Source: Jaltomata sinuosa
Taxonomy: Eukaryota > Streptophyta > Magnoliopsida > Solanales > Solanaceae
Reading direction: 5' to 3'
NCBI GenBank assembly: GCA_003996215.1
Contig: QJPP01000034.1
Span: 496,001-560,000 of the forward strand
Length of the DNA: 64,000 nt
Of the stretch, positions 13,140 through 26,167 are shown in pieces (position 1 is the stretch's first letter; the number at the start of each line of letters is the position of its first letter). The notes under the pieces were generated by a model. That model was not told where the DNA came from and did not search any database. It was given only the letters and a program-made list of their open reading frames with translations. A program made the translations under genes and the position numbers.

Positions 13140-16100
13140 TTGGTTTTTTATTTGGAAAATAATATTCTATTTTAATTTATTTACTCATTTCTTTTAATTT
13201 ACGTCACCTAGTTTGATTTGACATAATTTTAAAAAAGAATTTTTTTTTAAATTTATGATCTAAAATAAAATTTAAATATATTATTTTATTAAAGGTAAAT
13301 ATTTATTTTAAATTATTATTAAATACATAAATATATCAGTTCTTTTGATACTGACTAAAAGGGAAAGAAAATCATAGAAAGTGAAACAGAGAATCTGATT
13401 TTGATCTCGATATGGTGCAATAAAAAAATAAAGATTTTTTTTAGAATTTGTGATTTTAAATTCAAATAAAAAGACATTAAACAATATACTATAACATATC
13501 AAAATATTTTTAATCTTATAATTTTTAAATATGATAATATATAAAAAGTTAAAATTAAAAATTATTAATAAAAAAATAAGATGAACAAATTAAAACGGAA
13601 CGTGATAAGTTATTAAGGGGTGTAGGATTTATAGTCTATAGATATGGCTGTCAAATACGATAAGACAACAATCCGTCATGTTTATTAATTACCATTGTTA
13701 TAACCCTGTTATCACTTGCTGGGGAGGGATGTACCACTTATTAAAAGACAAAACTACCCATTGAAGCCCTCCTCGGGTGACTCGACTAAGTAGGAAATCT
13801 AATGCAGGGACTTAAATGTCATTGTGGGAAAAGTGACTGATACGAAATAATCAGATACATACAGAGAAAATAACAAAATGGGACTTTAAAAAAGAGTGTT
13901 AAAAATAATTCTTTTACTCTTAGAATTTTTTCAATAGAAATATAAATATCCAAGATTTATCTAAAGTCTCAATTTTCAAAAAAATCTTTTGTATTAAGTT
14001 AAATAGTATCATATAAATTGAGACGGCGATCGAAAGTAATTATTAGAATTAATGATCTTAAGAATATAAGGGAGAAACCTTTGTTTTTTAAAAAATATTT
14101 TTTTTGTCAAAAATGATACTCCCACCATTTAAAAATAAATGTCATCTTGATAAAAATTACAAGAAATTAATAAATACTATATGTAATTTATTAAATAACT
14201 TTATTTAATAAATATTTTTGAAAATTAAACACAATTATATGTATAAAGGTATAGCTGAAAAAATATAGTACTACTTTTTTGTCTTGAAACGTAAAGAATA
14301 CCAAATAAATTGGATGTAGAGTAATTATTAATGGAATAAATGATGTGAAGAATCTAAGGGAGATGTAGTAGGGCGTAATAAGAGCCGTAGGATTACTGTA
14401 ATAAAAGGCGTCACTTTTGCGTCAATAAGAAAAGATAGTTTGACTGCATCTGCATGTTTTTGCCATGATTGCTTCCCTTTAACCAGAGGATGATTTGGGT
14501 GTATCACAGCTGCATTATTCTAACCGTGTAGTCACTATATATGAACCATCATATACAAACATGCACACTATAATACTGATGAACAACTAGTGTTTGGTTA
14601 ATGAGGTGCAACAAGTTAATAAAGATTTGATCATGGATAGATGAGTAAGTTACGTGCATGGCCAAGTGAAGGGTAATGTGATCATCATATCAATCAAGGG
14701 ATCTATTGGGTGTGTGGGTGTGTGGGAGGGGTAACTACATTGGACAAATTCTAAGAAAAAGTGGGATGACTTTTCACTTAGACATCTCATGTCAATAAAA
14801 AGAGTCAAACATAGTAAAAGCTAATAACAAGTATTTAAAAATCAATTTTAGGTGTCTATCGATGAGTTACACCTATATTTGGACGTGTATGCAAATGACA
14901 ATAATGTTTGTAAATCTTTTGGAGTGTAGTAAAAGGGACCTTTATTATTTTGATCGATATGCCTATCTACTGCTAGTCTTACTCTCTTCTGCATCACTTG
15001 ATGTGTTTGGATGGTTGTTAAATATTAATGTTTTTCGTATTATATTATACTATCATATTAGCCTGTTTGGTGTATTGTATTGTTTAGTTTAAATATAATA
15101 TTTTTTTTAATTATTAATTAAGTTTTATTATATCATATTGTTAAAATTGCAGTTAATTATCTATGACGAAAAATCTTATTTTATCAACGATGAATTCGGT
15201 GTGTTCAGGTTGTCATTGCCTTGTTTTTTTTTTTTAATTTTATCTTTATTTATTATTTAATAATCTTATTTTATCTCTTATCATAACTTAATTTCTATAC
15301 AATAACTCTACCCCTCACTCTATTTTTCTCGTAGATTTTATCCTTCAAATTACTGGTGTGTGATATTATGTAACAACGAAATATAATATTATCTTTTCGA
15401 ATGCAATCAAAATAATACAATATAAAAGGTCTATTTTTTTTTTTTTTGTTCTATGAATTCAATCTCGAAAATTTTGAGGGACAATTTTATTTTTAACCAT
15501 GTTAATGCGTGTATTAAAACCCATTAAATTATTAATATCATAAATTTTATATATTAGTTATACACAACTTAATATCAAGTAAAGTGTACAACTTATGTTT
15601 GTACTAGTTATATATAGATAAAAAAGTGTACTAAACAAAATACTAATAATACAAATAATTAATGCATGCAATTTTTCTAATACACTCTGCGAGACGACCC
15701 CTTGAAAATCTTTCTTTGGTGTTGCCTTAATTCTTATGGTTCAAGTCTGTTTGTTTCTGAATGGAATATGGCCAGTTTGGGGCATACTTCGAGGAAGTGT
15801 TGGGTGGGGTTTGGTTGCTATGTTATAATTTAGGAAACATTTGAGAGGAACAAAAGAGAATGTCGGTCTATAACTTTCTAAACAATATCACAGCTTACAC
15901 ATAAACATCTTATAGACTTGTTCTTTCTTTTTCGATTCAGAAATTAAAATAACCAAAAAAATGTATTGATTCCAAGGAATTGAATTAGATATGAGTCAAT
16001 ACGGTGTTTTCTGTAATTAAAGTACAAGCACTCATTTTACCGAGAGACAACAGTGTTGTTTAATGTTTTGGAAAACACAAGGTAAAGACAGTAAAGGAAA

Positions 16101-16922
16101 CACACAAAAGAAAGAGGACAAACCCTAAAAGTGTGATATCATGATACTCTCAATTAATATCAGTACGTATTTATCCAGTCGCAAAATACTTATCGTTCTT
16201 ATTAAATATGTTAATTTTAAAATATTTATCATATTAGAAATTAAACTCAAGAAAATATTAGTTACTATTGTTTTTCATTTTACTTTAGTAGTACTAGTTT
16301 TTGAAGACTACACATATTTTAGACATAATATATAAGTATGTCATTTAATTTACTTGATTTTAGCTAATTTTGGATATGCATAAATAATTACCTAAATATA
16401 TATAAAATTAATAAATAAATACACGCATTTTACGAGTATCTATCTACACAAATTATTATGTAAATGCCGCGTAGAATATGCATGTTTATTTATTTAATTT
16501 TGTATAAATTTAAATATTTACTTGTGAACATTCAAAGTTGAAGAATAAAGAACTAAAAAAACACATTTATATATTATAATTATATTTTAATTATAATACA
16601 TAAATAAAATAAATATTCAGTGAAGATAAATTTTATCTTGAATTGGAACGAAGGGAGTAAATATAATTATGAATGTAAAGACATGATAAATAATTTGAGA
16701 CGGATAGAGTAATTTATTATTACTATGATCGATGTATCTGTGGAGTCTGCTTGTTCCGATGTGTCAGTACTCACTATGGATTCACTTCACTCTTTGTTTC
16801 ATGCATTGGAAAAGTAAAATTGCCATAAGTAATGCACTCTCTTTTTGTATCTTCTTCATTTTTTGTCTCTTTTGAATATCCTTTCATGGCCTCCTCCTGC
16901 TTTCCTCTTCTTTAATCTACTA
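13140..16922. other. gene-free AT-rich DNA with worn MITE traces
   Basis: No gene. Pieces resembling Stowaway ends occur near 13165 and 13590 (AAATTAAAACGGAACG), 14118-14325, 16637-16658 (ATTGGAACGAAGGGAG) and 16690-16712, but the partners are too worn to pair with confidence. The frames at 14862-15092 and 16141-16335 have no recognisable content. Confidence 0.5.
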
Positions 16923-17169
16923 GCCGATGTGTTTTAATTTATTTGACTTATTTTAATTTAACACGATATTTAAAAAAGTAAAAAAAGTTAAAATTTGTGA
17001 TCTTAAATTAAAGATATATCAATTAATGTATTAAAATATTCTTTAATTTTGTGATCTAGAAAATGTCACGTGGAAAGTTGAAATTAAAGAGTTTTTAAAA
17101 AAGAAAAGAAACATTTTTTTTAAATAAATTAAAAAAGAAAGTAGGCCAAATAAATTGAAACGGAGGGAG
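16923..17169. mobile_element. Stowaway-like MITE
   Basis: The right end reads AAATTGAAACGGAGGGAG followed by TA. The left end, after TA at 16921-16922, is worn but continues as TTTTAATTTATTTGACTTA, the usual start of these elements. Length is about 247 bp with no coding content. A TA target duplication and this terminus belong to Tc1/mariner-type Stowaway MITEs. Confidence 0.6.
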
Positions 17170-17249
17170 TATTTTCTATCCTAAATTGGGTTACCTACTT
17201 TTAAAGAATCATATTTTTCTTAGTCAAACCAATGGATGAAATAACTTAG

Positions 17250-17510
17250 TTGGTGTTTGGCAATGAAGATAAAAAAAATTGAATTTTATTTGAAATTTTT
17301 GAAGTTAAACTTGAAGTTAGAGTTGTGCTTAGCCAAATATTTTTTAAAAGACTTTTTAGAATTTAAGTGTTAATTAAGTATTGGGATATTTACACTTTTA
17401 TAAATATAACTTCAAGTTGTATTTAAAATTTTATGGCCAAATAATAATTTTTGAATAAAGTAAAATAATTTTTTTTAAATAAAATAAAAATTTCTTAGGG
17501 TCAAACTGAG
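17250..17510. repeat. worn MITE-like inverted repeat
   Basis: The wording 'CTTGAAGTTAGAGTTGTG' near 17309 and 'ACTTCAAGTTGTATTT' near 17408 is loosely inverted, and both ends have the GTTTGGC / GGCCAAA type of terminus common to short solanaceous MITEs. The ends are not sharp enough to fix boundaries or a target duplication. Confidence 0.3.
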
Positions 17511-17987
17511 CCTTAATATGTACTAGAAGCATTGCGGTTGAGACTTGTTCAATAACTTCTTTGGCTGTCTGAATACTCTAAAATGAAGTTGTGTTAAATG
17601 TTTGAATAGTAGTAGTAATATTTAAAAAGAGTATAGTGAGTGCTTTGAGATTAAAGAACAATTTGAAACACTTTCAAACTATATGACCTCTACATTTTTA
17701 TTCAAATTTTATTGATTGCTATACACACATTTAAATATATCTATTCATATCATATTTTAAAGTGGCAAGATAAATACGCGGAATAAATATGTTCGAAATT
17801 AAAATATTAAAAAATTAAACACACAAAAAAAAATTAAAATACATATATAATATAAGTTTTAATGAAGAGGATTATGAATCCCTTCGCCGGGTACATATAT
17901 CAACAGACAAGAGAGAAGAAATAAAGTTAAGATACAAACCAGTAATATTAATTAATTTAATTTAATTATTTGTGTTGTCAACTCTTA

Positions 17988-18222
17988 GGGGTTGTTTGAT
18001 TGGGAATAAGTTATTTTGGAATAAATAATTCTGGAATTAGTTATATCGGGATTAGTTATCCCACCATGTATATGGGATAACTTATCCCATCACTATGAGA
18101 TAAATAGTGGGATAAATAATCGCATTACTAATTAATACCTCCAACCTAATGCAGAATAAAATAATTATATGTATTTTATCCCAATATTATTATACCTTAT
18201 ACCTCATACCAAACAATTCCTT
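17988..18222. mobile_element. Tourist-like MITE, about 235 bp
   Basis: The left end GGGGTTGTTTGATTGGGAATAA follows TTA at 17985-17987; the right end, ACCAAACAATTCCTT, is followed by TTA at 18223-18225. The interior has GGGATAACTTATCCC-type palindromes. A TTA target duplication and a GGGGTTGTTTG terminus fit PIF/Harbinger-Tourist, as for the longer element at 8779. The inverted repeats are imperfect. Confidence 0.6.
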
Positions 18223-18225
18223 TTA

Positions 18226-19365
18226 AGGCACTAGCCAGCAGCAACTGTGCACTCACCCTCCTAGTTGCCAGCATTGAGGCCAAGAAAGGAAGGAGAGTGC
18301 TTACCTTAAAATGGGTATAGTTTGAATTTATATGAGATTAAAAATAAGTGTATTAAATTTAATTCTATTTAAAATTTATTTATTAACGAATTAATTATCT
18401 ATATAACAAATAAGAAACAATTTCAATGTAAGTAAAGCAAAATTAATTGATAAGTAAATATAAATTTGAGAAAAAAAGCTCTTGACAACGTCCTCTTAGG
18501 GCTGAGTTTTCTTCCCCGAGAGTAAAATGTAAGTAAAATAGGCAAAGAAAGTAAAAAACAACAATTGCCTAGAATCATATTTTAGATGTCTTACAAATGA
18601 TAAAAATAATTATTTATAAAGTACGATAAATAATTTGTTGCCAATGAGAAATATTTTTCTTAGACCCTATAGTATTATGGTCAATAATGTTAGTTAAAAG
18701 ATGTCATATCCGGTGCCAGTCAAAGCCACTATCCTCTGATAGGTTAATCATATACATTATGTGTTCGCACTACTGATGCATCAAATCTCTTTATCCCTTA
18801 TCCTTTCTTTCACGTTATTACTATATAATTTATCATAATCAATCTTAAAAACTATCTTTACACTACAAGTTATCATAATATTCAGTTCTAAGGTATCACA
18901 AAGTATGTTTGTGTATTTCTTAGATTCGTATTCTCTCTATGCATGAAAATTATTGTACTACTGATATTTAGTGGGAAAACACAATGCCTATAATCTATTT
19001 TGATTAAAAATAGAACTCCCATTATAAAGGCCTAAAACAGTTGCTGATTGATTGGCTTCAACTTAATGCCGGCCTTGCCTTCTTTTCTATCAAAGCAAAT
19101 ATTTGGAATATTATTTTTCTTTTTTCCATATATGCAGTTCATATTTATAATATCATACTGACAAGTGATGATGCTTTTAGTTCATATCTAACATATGTTA
19201 GAAATATTTATTTATATATTTGTAAAAAAAATTCAAGTTAATAAAATGTTAGCTATGTCTCAATATACTATGTTGGTTTTTGTTGCCCAAAAACATTTTT
19301 GACAAATATAATGATTTAAGTTATTTAATTTAAATTTTAAAATATTAGATAAAATTCTACTATTA
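18226..19365. other. gene-free AT-rich DNA
   Basis: No gene supported. A 66-codon frame at 19041-19241 lacks any recognisable feature. Confidence 0.5.
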
Positions 19366-19475
19366 AAAACTTGACAAATTAAAATAAGAACTTGAAAATA
19401 AGGAAATGAGAATGTGGCTAAAAACTTGACAAATTAAAATAAGAACTTGAAAATAAGGAAATGAGAATGTGGCTA
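19366..19475. repeat. perfect 55-bp tandem duplication
   Basis: 19366-19420 and 19421-19475 are identical 55-bp units (both start AAAACTTGACAAATT and end GAATGTGGCTA). The absence of any difference suggests a recent event or, less likely, an assembly artefact. Confidence 0.9.
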
Positions 19476-19908
19476 CATTGCTGGAACAATAGTTTAAAAT
19501 TTGAGTAAATTTCATAAAAAAGGCTCTAGTTTAGATTTATATTACCTAGTAGAGTAATAATTTTCTTATTTACGTAGCTTAATAATTTTTTGGGGGTTAT
19601 CAAAATTGTGAGAGTGATATCATTGATACAATATTTATTAGGGCCATTTATTGCGCCGTTTCATAACTAATTAGGCGTAATTGATGGGAGTAAATATCGC
19701 ACATTCAGTTGTCACCTCCCTTAGTTCATGTAAACGATTCTCCACCGTCGATCCCTTTTCTTTCTCTTCCTTATGTGATGATCTGCTCTCCACAGTTGGC
19801 CCCTCTCGTTTTTCTTTCTTCTTCGATGAACGACCACCAATACAATCTTTTATAATTTCTTGTTATTTAAACAAGTGCTGGCAAATAGATCTGAAACTGA
19901 AGACAAGC

Positions 19909-20091
19909 ATGGCAATGGCAATGACCACTACAACGACATCACTCTTTCATCGGCGATTTATCGATTCTCGATATAGTATCGTCAATTTTATCCCCAAGAA
20001 TGTGATATTTTACCCAACAATATCAATTACAAATCGGGGGTTATTAATGATGAGTTTAAGGGCATCTATTGCTGATTCTTCTTCTTGTTGA
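19909..20091 (+). pseudogene. possible first exon or remnant encoding a plastid transit-like peptide
   Basis: From ATG at 19909 a frame of 60 codons runs to TGA at 20089. It begins MAMAMTTTTTSLFHRR and is rich in Ser/Thr/Arg with almost no acidic residues, which is the look of a chloroplast or mitochondrial targeting peptide. The frame is open further upstream to 19681, but that part is less biased. No convincing donor site or following exon is visible, and the DNA beyond is repeat-like (many GATACA words). It could be the detached first exon of a decayed or transposon-captured gene, or chance. I do not recognise a family. Confidence 0.25.
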
Positions 20092-20629
20092 TTCTTTTTA
20101 ATGTATCAAAATTTCTTTTGGATCTTCTTTTCTTTTTTGATTGATACATATTGATAAAATAAATTATATCTATGTATCAAAAAAAACTTTCATATCTTCT
20201 CTTCTTTTATGCATATATGTTTCAGTTATACATAATTGTATCAGAATTTCAATTGTATACTTTAGCATTAAGAATTTTATTACTAGTGTCAGATAAAATG
20301 CATGATACATGTGATACTTGATACATGTGGAGAAATATGATACATGATATATTTAGCTTTTTTGAATCCTGGATTCAACTGAATAGTTGACATACTGCAT
20401 ACGGCTAACCAAAACACATATATGGTATAACTCAAAATTTTTAAATAGTTGATGCAAATCAAAATCTACATTCTTTTACTAGATACAAATAAAATAAAAT
20501 GTGACACTTGATACAACACTCTTTTCCTTGGATAGAGTTTGATGAATTGATTCTTCACAATTCTGATACTCTTATTTTCTTCGAATTTTTTTGCTTTCTT
20601 CTTTTCTGATATTAGTATCAGAAGAAACA

Positions 20630-20960
20630 TCATACGTGTTCTTTATCAAAAGTAAGCCTCTTTGGTATGCTACATTCAGCCATTAAAGAGGATTTGAGAA
20701 CTTTGAAAAAAACTTGAAAACAAATCCTAAAAGAAATCGAGCTTAGAAAAGTAAATTTCAAGAAATAAACTTGTTGATACTTACCCGTAATGTGTAAAAT
20801 TGATTGAAGATCTTTTATCTGTTGGATAATCATCAAGCGAGATTTTTGGGGAGATTTGAAACGGGTGAGGAATTCACAGATCTTGGTTGAGATAATTTAG
20901 GGAAGTTGAAGTGAGAGAAAAAAAATAAGAAAAGTGAGTGAGGAAGGGAATCATGTTTTT
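20630..20960 (-). other. possible leader and first exons of a decayed gene or element
   Basis: On the minus strand, a pyrimidine-rich leader-like stretch (20960-20840) is followed by ATG at 20836, about 17 codons, and a good donor (G|GTAAGTATC, near 20785). A second short open piece with its own ATG lies near 20670. The surrounding GATACA/TGTATC-rich DNA is typical of large solanaceous repeats. I see no family and no continuation, so this may be chance or a transposon remnant. Confidence 0.2.
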
Positions 20961-21020
20961 GATACTAAGAGATATATTACCATTAATTTAGGGATGGATT
21001 AAAATAAGGAAAAAGTGTTA

Positions 21021-21253
21021 CTCCCTCTGTCTCAGTTTATATGACTCACTTTCTTCTTTAGTTAGTCTCAATGACACATTTCTATATTTAGTAACAATTT
21101 AATTTTAAAATGTCTATTTTACCCTTAATGAAATAATTTACAGCCACACAAACATCTATGACTCATTTTAGACCATAAATTTCAAAAGTCTTCCTTTCTT
21201 TCCTAAACTCTGTGCCAAGTCAAAGTAACTCATATAAATTGGAACGGAGGGAG
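21021..21253. mobile_element. Stowaway-like MITE, intact ends
   Basis: Starts CTCCCTCTGTCTCAGTTTATATGA after TA (21019-21020) and ends ATAAATTGGAACGGAGGGAG before TA (21254-21255). It is 233 bp long, with terminal inverted repeats and a TA duplication. This is the best-preserved member in the window and serves as the guide for recognising the split copy at 8629-9812. Confidence 0.85.
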
Positions 21254-21608
21254 TATATAATTAGAAGTAATTTAATGTTATGTAATTATTCTAAAGTAGT
21301 GTTAAAGTATATAATTAAAGGGCTTATGTTTGTCTAGTCCAGTAATTTTTTCTTAGGTCTCATTAATTAATATCCAATTTAAAATGCAGTAAACTCTTAG
21401 ATTTTAATTTCAATTATGTAAGTTTTTATAATTTATTTAATATGATTATGTTAATATTTTGAATTAAGAATCAACAATCTATTAGCCATGAGAATTTTTT
21501 ACTTTATTTGAAAATCAGTATTTGATCATGAAAATTTCAAATATAACTTGAAGCTACATTTGGAATTTAAAAAACTCTCAAAATCATGTTTCACTTTTAT
21601 TAAATATA

Positions 21609-23035
21609 CTAGATATAAAAGCTCGCGCCAGCGCGAGCCAAATACATGTTACTCACTTTGTATCAATTTATGTGACACTATTTTAAGTTGTTAATCATTG
21701 TGATTTAACTATTTTGTTTTTAAATAGTTTTCTTTAAAAAAATTTAAGGAATGATGTTTTTCATTAATTGTAAACACACTTAATTAATTTGGTCAAAAAT
21801 ATTACTTTGACTATACTTTACTACTATATACTTTTTACTTTTACTTGTCATATTTTGCTTTTTAAGAATCAATTTGACTAATTTTTTATGCTAAATTGAA
21901 TTAGATAAATTTAATATTTTAAAATAAGAGAATTTAAATGCTTTAAAACTACACAAAAAATATTATAAGATATAATTTTTTGCATAATAATATGATTTAA
22001 AAAAATACATTGTGTCTAATGTAAAAATCAAGTGGGCTCAAATTTTGTAATACGTGTCATTACATGTGAAAGTTTTGGGCTCACAGTTTAATTTTTGTCC
22101 AATCATAAATGTCATGCCATGAGGCCTTAAAATAATTAAAATCATGAAATTACAAAAGTACCCCTATGTAAGCTCCTGACCCTAAACCCCTATATTCACC
22201 CTTATTAATAGTAGTAAATAAATTTTTATTTTTGAAATATACCCTAATTCTCTTTATTTTTATAAAATAATTTTATTTAAATTATTTCATATTTTTTAGG
22301 AAAAAATTACATTTAAACAATCAAATATTATTTACAAGAACTATAAGCAAATACAACTATAAATTCAAAAAATTCAAATAAAGTGAAATTAAAAATATTT
22401 GGAATGATAAGTAGTAGGCTCGTAGCTCGTATATGAAAACTAATATGTGACATTATTTGACTATCTATTTTAAAATATTACTCTTTAAGAGCAAATTTGA
22501 TTGTATGACATTATGTCAGGTTGGGTGGTTTTTTTCTAATTAAGAGATATAAATCATATTTAGATAAAAATACATCCAAATTCTAAAGAAATAAATATTT
22601 GATCAAACACAACTCCAACTCCAAATAAAATGAATATTTTTTACTCTTATTTTCATAGCCAAATTTACACTTAAATGGCATTCTAGTGCATTAACTTTAG
22701 GAGATATATTTTGGTCTCTTAATATCTTTGATTGAGGATTCCAGCTTTTTATAATGGAAAGATCGGACAAAATGGTTATTGTGTTAAATTTCTTCCATAA
22801 AAAACAATTCACTTATAATTTACTATCTAAAATGACTATTCGGCCAAAGTTCTTACCCGAAATGACCATTCGAGTATACATGCGACTATTTTTTAATAAT
22901 TTTTTTTAACAGTATACATGTATATACATTGCATTTACATCACATACACATTACATATATGTGCGATTATTTTTTAAAAAATAAATTTTTGGCAGTGTAA
23001 CATTTTCGTAAAACCCCCTTTTATAATAGAGTAGA
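21609..23035 (-). mobile_element. non-autonomous Helitron, both termini present
   Basis: Read on the minus strand the element begins TCTACTCTATTATAAAAGGG (5' end at 23035) and ends with a GC-rich hairpin, GCTCGCGC-TG-GCGCGAGC (21638-21621), then eight A/T bases and CTAG (21612-21609). A 5' TC, and a hairpin about 10 nt before a 3' CTRR, define plant Helitrons. The flanking host bases are A on the 5' side and T on the 3' side, the Helitron target. There is no target duplication, as expected. The 1427-bp interior has no Rep/helicase frame, so it depends on an autonomous relative. It contains worn MITE wording near 22500-22640. Confidence 0.85.
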
Positions 23036-23619
23036 TAATTAATTTTTTTTGTTTTAAATTATTTGTCGTGATGTTTTTTATACACTATTCTTACGAAACA
23101 TTAATTAAGATAGTTTATTATTTTAAAAAAACTATTTTACCTTTTATTGGTATTTGAATAATCATAACATCACCTCAAAATTAAAGTATTTATAAGTTTC
23201 AAGAACACTACGGACAAATTGATAAAAAAAATTAATTTTGTCTTGAAGTTCAATTATAAAATAATAACTAATTTGAGATAATTATTTTTAAAAATAGAAA
23301 ATTTGAGGTGGAGTAGCATAAGAGTTGCAAATCCACCAAAAATGCGTATTGGTAAACACAGAACAGTCCACCCTAATAAATTAACTGTACATTGACTCTC
23401 TCTTTCTTGAAGAGAAGTGTTAAATGTTAAATCAATTCACAAGGGGAATATTACTTTTAAAAATATGATGCATTCCATACATAAGAGATACTACTCTATC
23501 AATCCAACATTCAAACAATCGAAATTAAACAAGTTCAATCAGCAATACTTATATAGCACACTGCAAAATACTATAGTAGTTCAAACCAAGAAAATTAATG
23601 TACGTAATTACTATGCACT

Positions 23620-25424
23620 TCATTTAGACTCATCAGGTAAGGTCCCAAGCCAAGCAGGAGGCTGCATCCCAGTTTGCTCTTGCACAGTTTGCAACAGAGG
23701 AGGCAGCATGCGGTACATACCCGCAACATCATTCAATCCACTTCCACCTTCACCACCATTAGCGCCTGACCAAATGCTAATCTTTGGCTGCATACCGTTC
23801 ACTGCTTGAGCGTTGATTTGGGCGATTTCCTGATAGATACCGTTGTTGATCATCAAATAGTCTCTGAGGGCAGAGTAATTGTGATTCAATTCCTTAAGGA
23901 TGGATCCTAAGTACATGGCTTGTGCTTTCCCAATCGCTGCTACTCCTTCGGCTTCCTTCTGCTTTGCATACAGCTCGCTGTTTGCAGCCTGCTGGCGAGT
24001 ATAGAGTTCAGCATCTGCACTTGCTTTTTGTGCCTCTGCTATCTTCTGGCTCTCGAATAGTGCAGCTTCTGCTTCTTTCTGGCGCTTGTATAATTGTGAG
24101 TTTGCCTCTTGCACCTGTTTTAAATTCAAGAGTACAGTAATAAGTACTGCAGGCATGCTTGGCAAAAAGTCGTTACAATAAAATCTGAGCCTTAGGATTA
24201 TGTACATAATGTACAATAATAACTTACATAAGGTATGCCTGACAAATTACAGTGGACTCACTATCAATGTCATCGTATATGCATTCAACATTTTCGAATT
24301 TAGAAACAATTTAATTTTAACAAGATGAAATTAAAAGAAATACCTTAACGTCGTATTCAACATTAGCCTTGCTGAGAAGCTCAGCCTTGAGCTTAGCTGT
24401 CTGTGCAAGTGCTTTTTTCTTCTGTACTTCCATTTGCAGCTCTGCTTCTCTTATCGCCACCGCCTTCTCGGCTTCCACCTCCGCCAGCCTGGCAGTCTGA
24501 GACCACCCTGCTTTCTTCTTTGCCAGCTCAGCACTCGCCTCGACAACCTCAGCTTCTCTTTGGTTTTCAAATACTTTGACTTCAGTCCTCACCCTAACTT
24601 CTTCTTTTTTGCCTTCTCCTTGCCTTTTGGTTGATATGATCATTGTCTCAGCATCAATCTTAGCAGCATTCTGCTTTGTCTGTCCATCTCTTTGCTTTGA
24701 ACCTATCTCTCCTTTCATCCTTGCCTCTGCTACATCTATCTATCGTCACATAAAGCAAATAACAAGAATAAATTAAATTACAGATCAGATACATCATCGA
24801 GTTCACATATACTAGTTATACATGAATATTTATAATGAACAGATTGTTTATGCATTATGTTAAAGTAATGTTACGTACCTTGGCTTGGTTGGCAGCTTCC
24901 ATCTGAGTTTTTTGGCCAAGGTAAGAGAAGTACTCATGGCCAGGAACATCTACAAGTTGTTTAACATTAGCATTATAGATATAAAGCCCAAATTGATTTA
25001 ATTCAAGTTGCACTTTCTCAAAAACTTCTTTCTTGAACTCTTTGGTTCCCTTGAAGATCTGTTCCATAGTCATGGAAGCAGCAAGAACACGAGTTTCACC
25101 CTCGATAATTCCCTTGACGAGTTCTTTAACATGATTTGAATTCTTGTCATGATTAGATACAAGCTGCGCATACTTGATCAGGCTGTCGTTGTTTTCGTCC
25201 AGTTGTGGACCGATTGTGAATACAGCAGGGAGAACAAAAGGGAGTTTTTCTGCACTCATAGCTTGGACTTCGAACGAATAGTTCACAGGGGATATGTCGA
25301 GCACGGTGCACTTTTGAAGGGGCCATAAAAAGTGCTTCTTCTTTAGTTTTATCTCTTTTATGCCACTTCCGGTGATGGCAAGCATCTCCGATGGTCCTGC
25401 GACTATATACTGTGGAACACCCAT
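23620..25424 (-). CDS. flotillin-like protein, tandem copy A
   Basis: Three exons: 25424-24879, 24739-24344 and 24114-23620 (stop TGA), with phase-0 GT-AG introns of 139 and 229 nt; 478 residues, close to the usual 470-480 for plant flotillins. An N-terminal SPFH/Band 7 domain fills roughly residues 5-185 (PFVLPAVFTIGP, EGETRVLAASMTMEQIFKGT and VPGHEYFSYLGQKTQMEAAN are family blocks). It is followed by a long EA-rich coiled coil (about 185-390) and a conserved tail (RDYLMINNGIYQEIA, KISIWSG, GMQPPAWLGTLP). There is no signal peptide; flotillins attach to the inner face of the plasma membrane and form nanodomains linked to endocytosis and, in legumes, to microbial infection. The ATG starts directly with the family N terminus (MGVPQYIVAGPSEMLAITG). 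It shares strand and exon plan with copy B upstream. Exon 3 is nearly identical to copy B although exons 1-2 are not. Confidence 0.95.
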
Positions 25425-25506
25425 TGTTACAGAGAGCGATAAATTCAGACTAATATCGATTTGATGATCAAACAGAGTTTCTAGGGTACCTTAACCAAAA
25501 TCGAAT

Positions 25507-25516
25507 TATATATATA
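25507..25516 (-). promoter_or_regulatory. TATA box of flotillin-like copy A
   Basis: TATATATATA on the minus strand, 83-92 bp upstream of the ATG. Copy B has TATATATA at nearly the same distance, which supports both. Confidence 0.5.
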
Positions 25517-26167
25517 GGAGAGCACCAGTCCTAAACCTTGTGGAATACTAATAATTATATGACGAAAGAAGTGGGAAATATGGTACTAGTATTCTTGCGC
25601 TGCACTGATTACAGAGGCAGAGGTGGTTACGTATGTACGTTGAGCCCCACTCAAAGTATATGTAGGTTTCTTAAGACTTGATAATTTGTGAAACAAAAGG
25701 ACTTTAAACTTATTTGAGTTGATTCTAATCTCAATTACCTCTGATTCAATTTGTTTTTTCTTACTTTCCTTTTATTACAATTCTAACTTATAATATTATC
25801 CTTTATATAAATTTAACATATCTTTAGATGACAGTGTTTGACTTGGTACAAAGTTTACGAAAGAAAGAACGATTTTTGAAATTTATGGCCTAAAACAAAC
25901 CATATATATTCGGGTAACTATAAATAATAGAAAAAATTACATAAAGAATAATTTTAAATCCAAGTTATTTCTAATTATATGAGATTCTGGGACTGACTAA
26001 AAGGGGAAAGTGCAACATTAGTGCGGTGACATGTTACAAATTTATTTGCATATATTATTTTCAAACACATGAAAAACTTCTTCAATCCAAGCAGCAATAG
26101 TAATATTCTAGACCAGAAAATTAAAGCATAAATCCCATAGTAAACTACAAAGTAATTAATGAGCACT

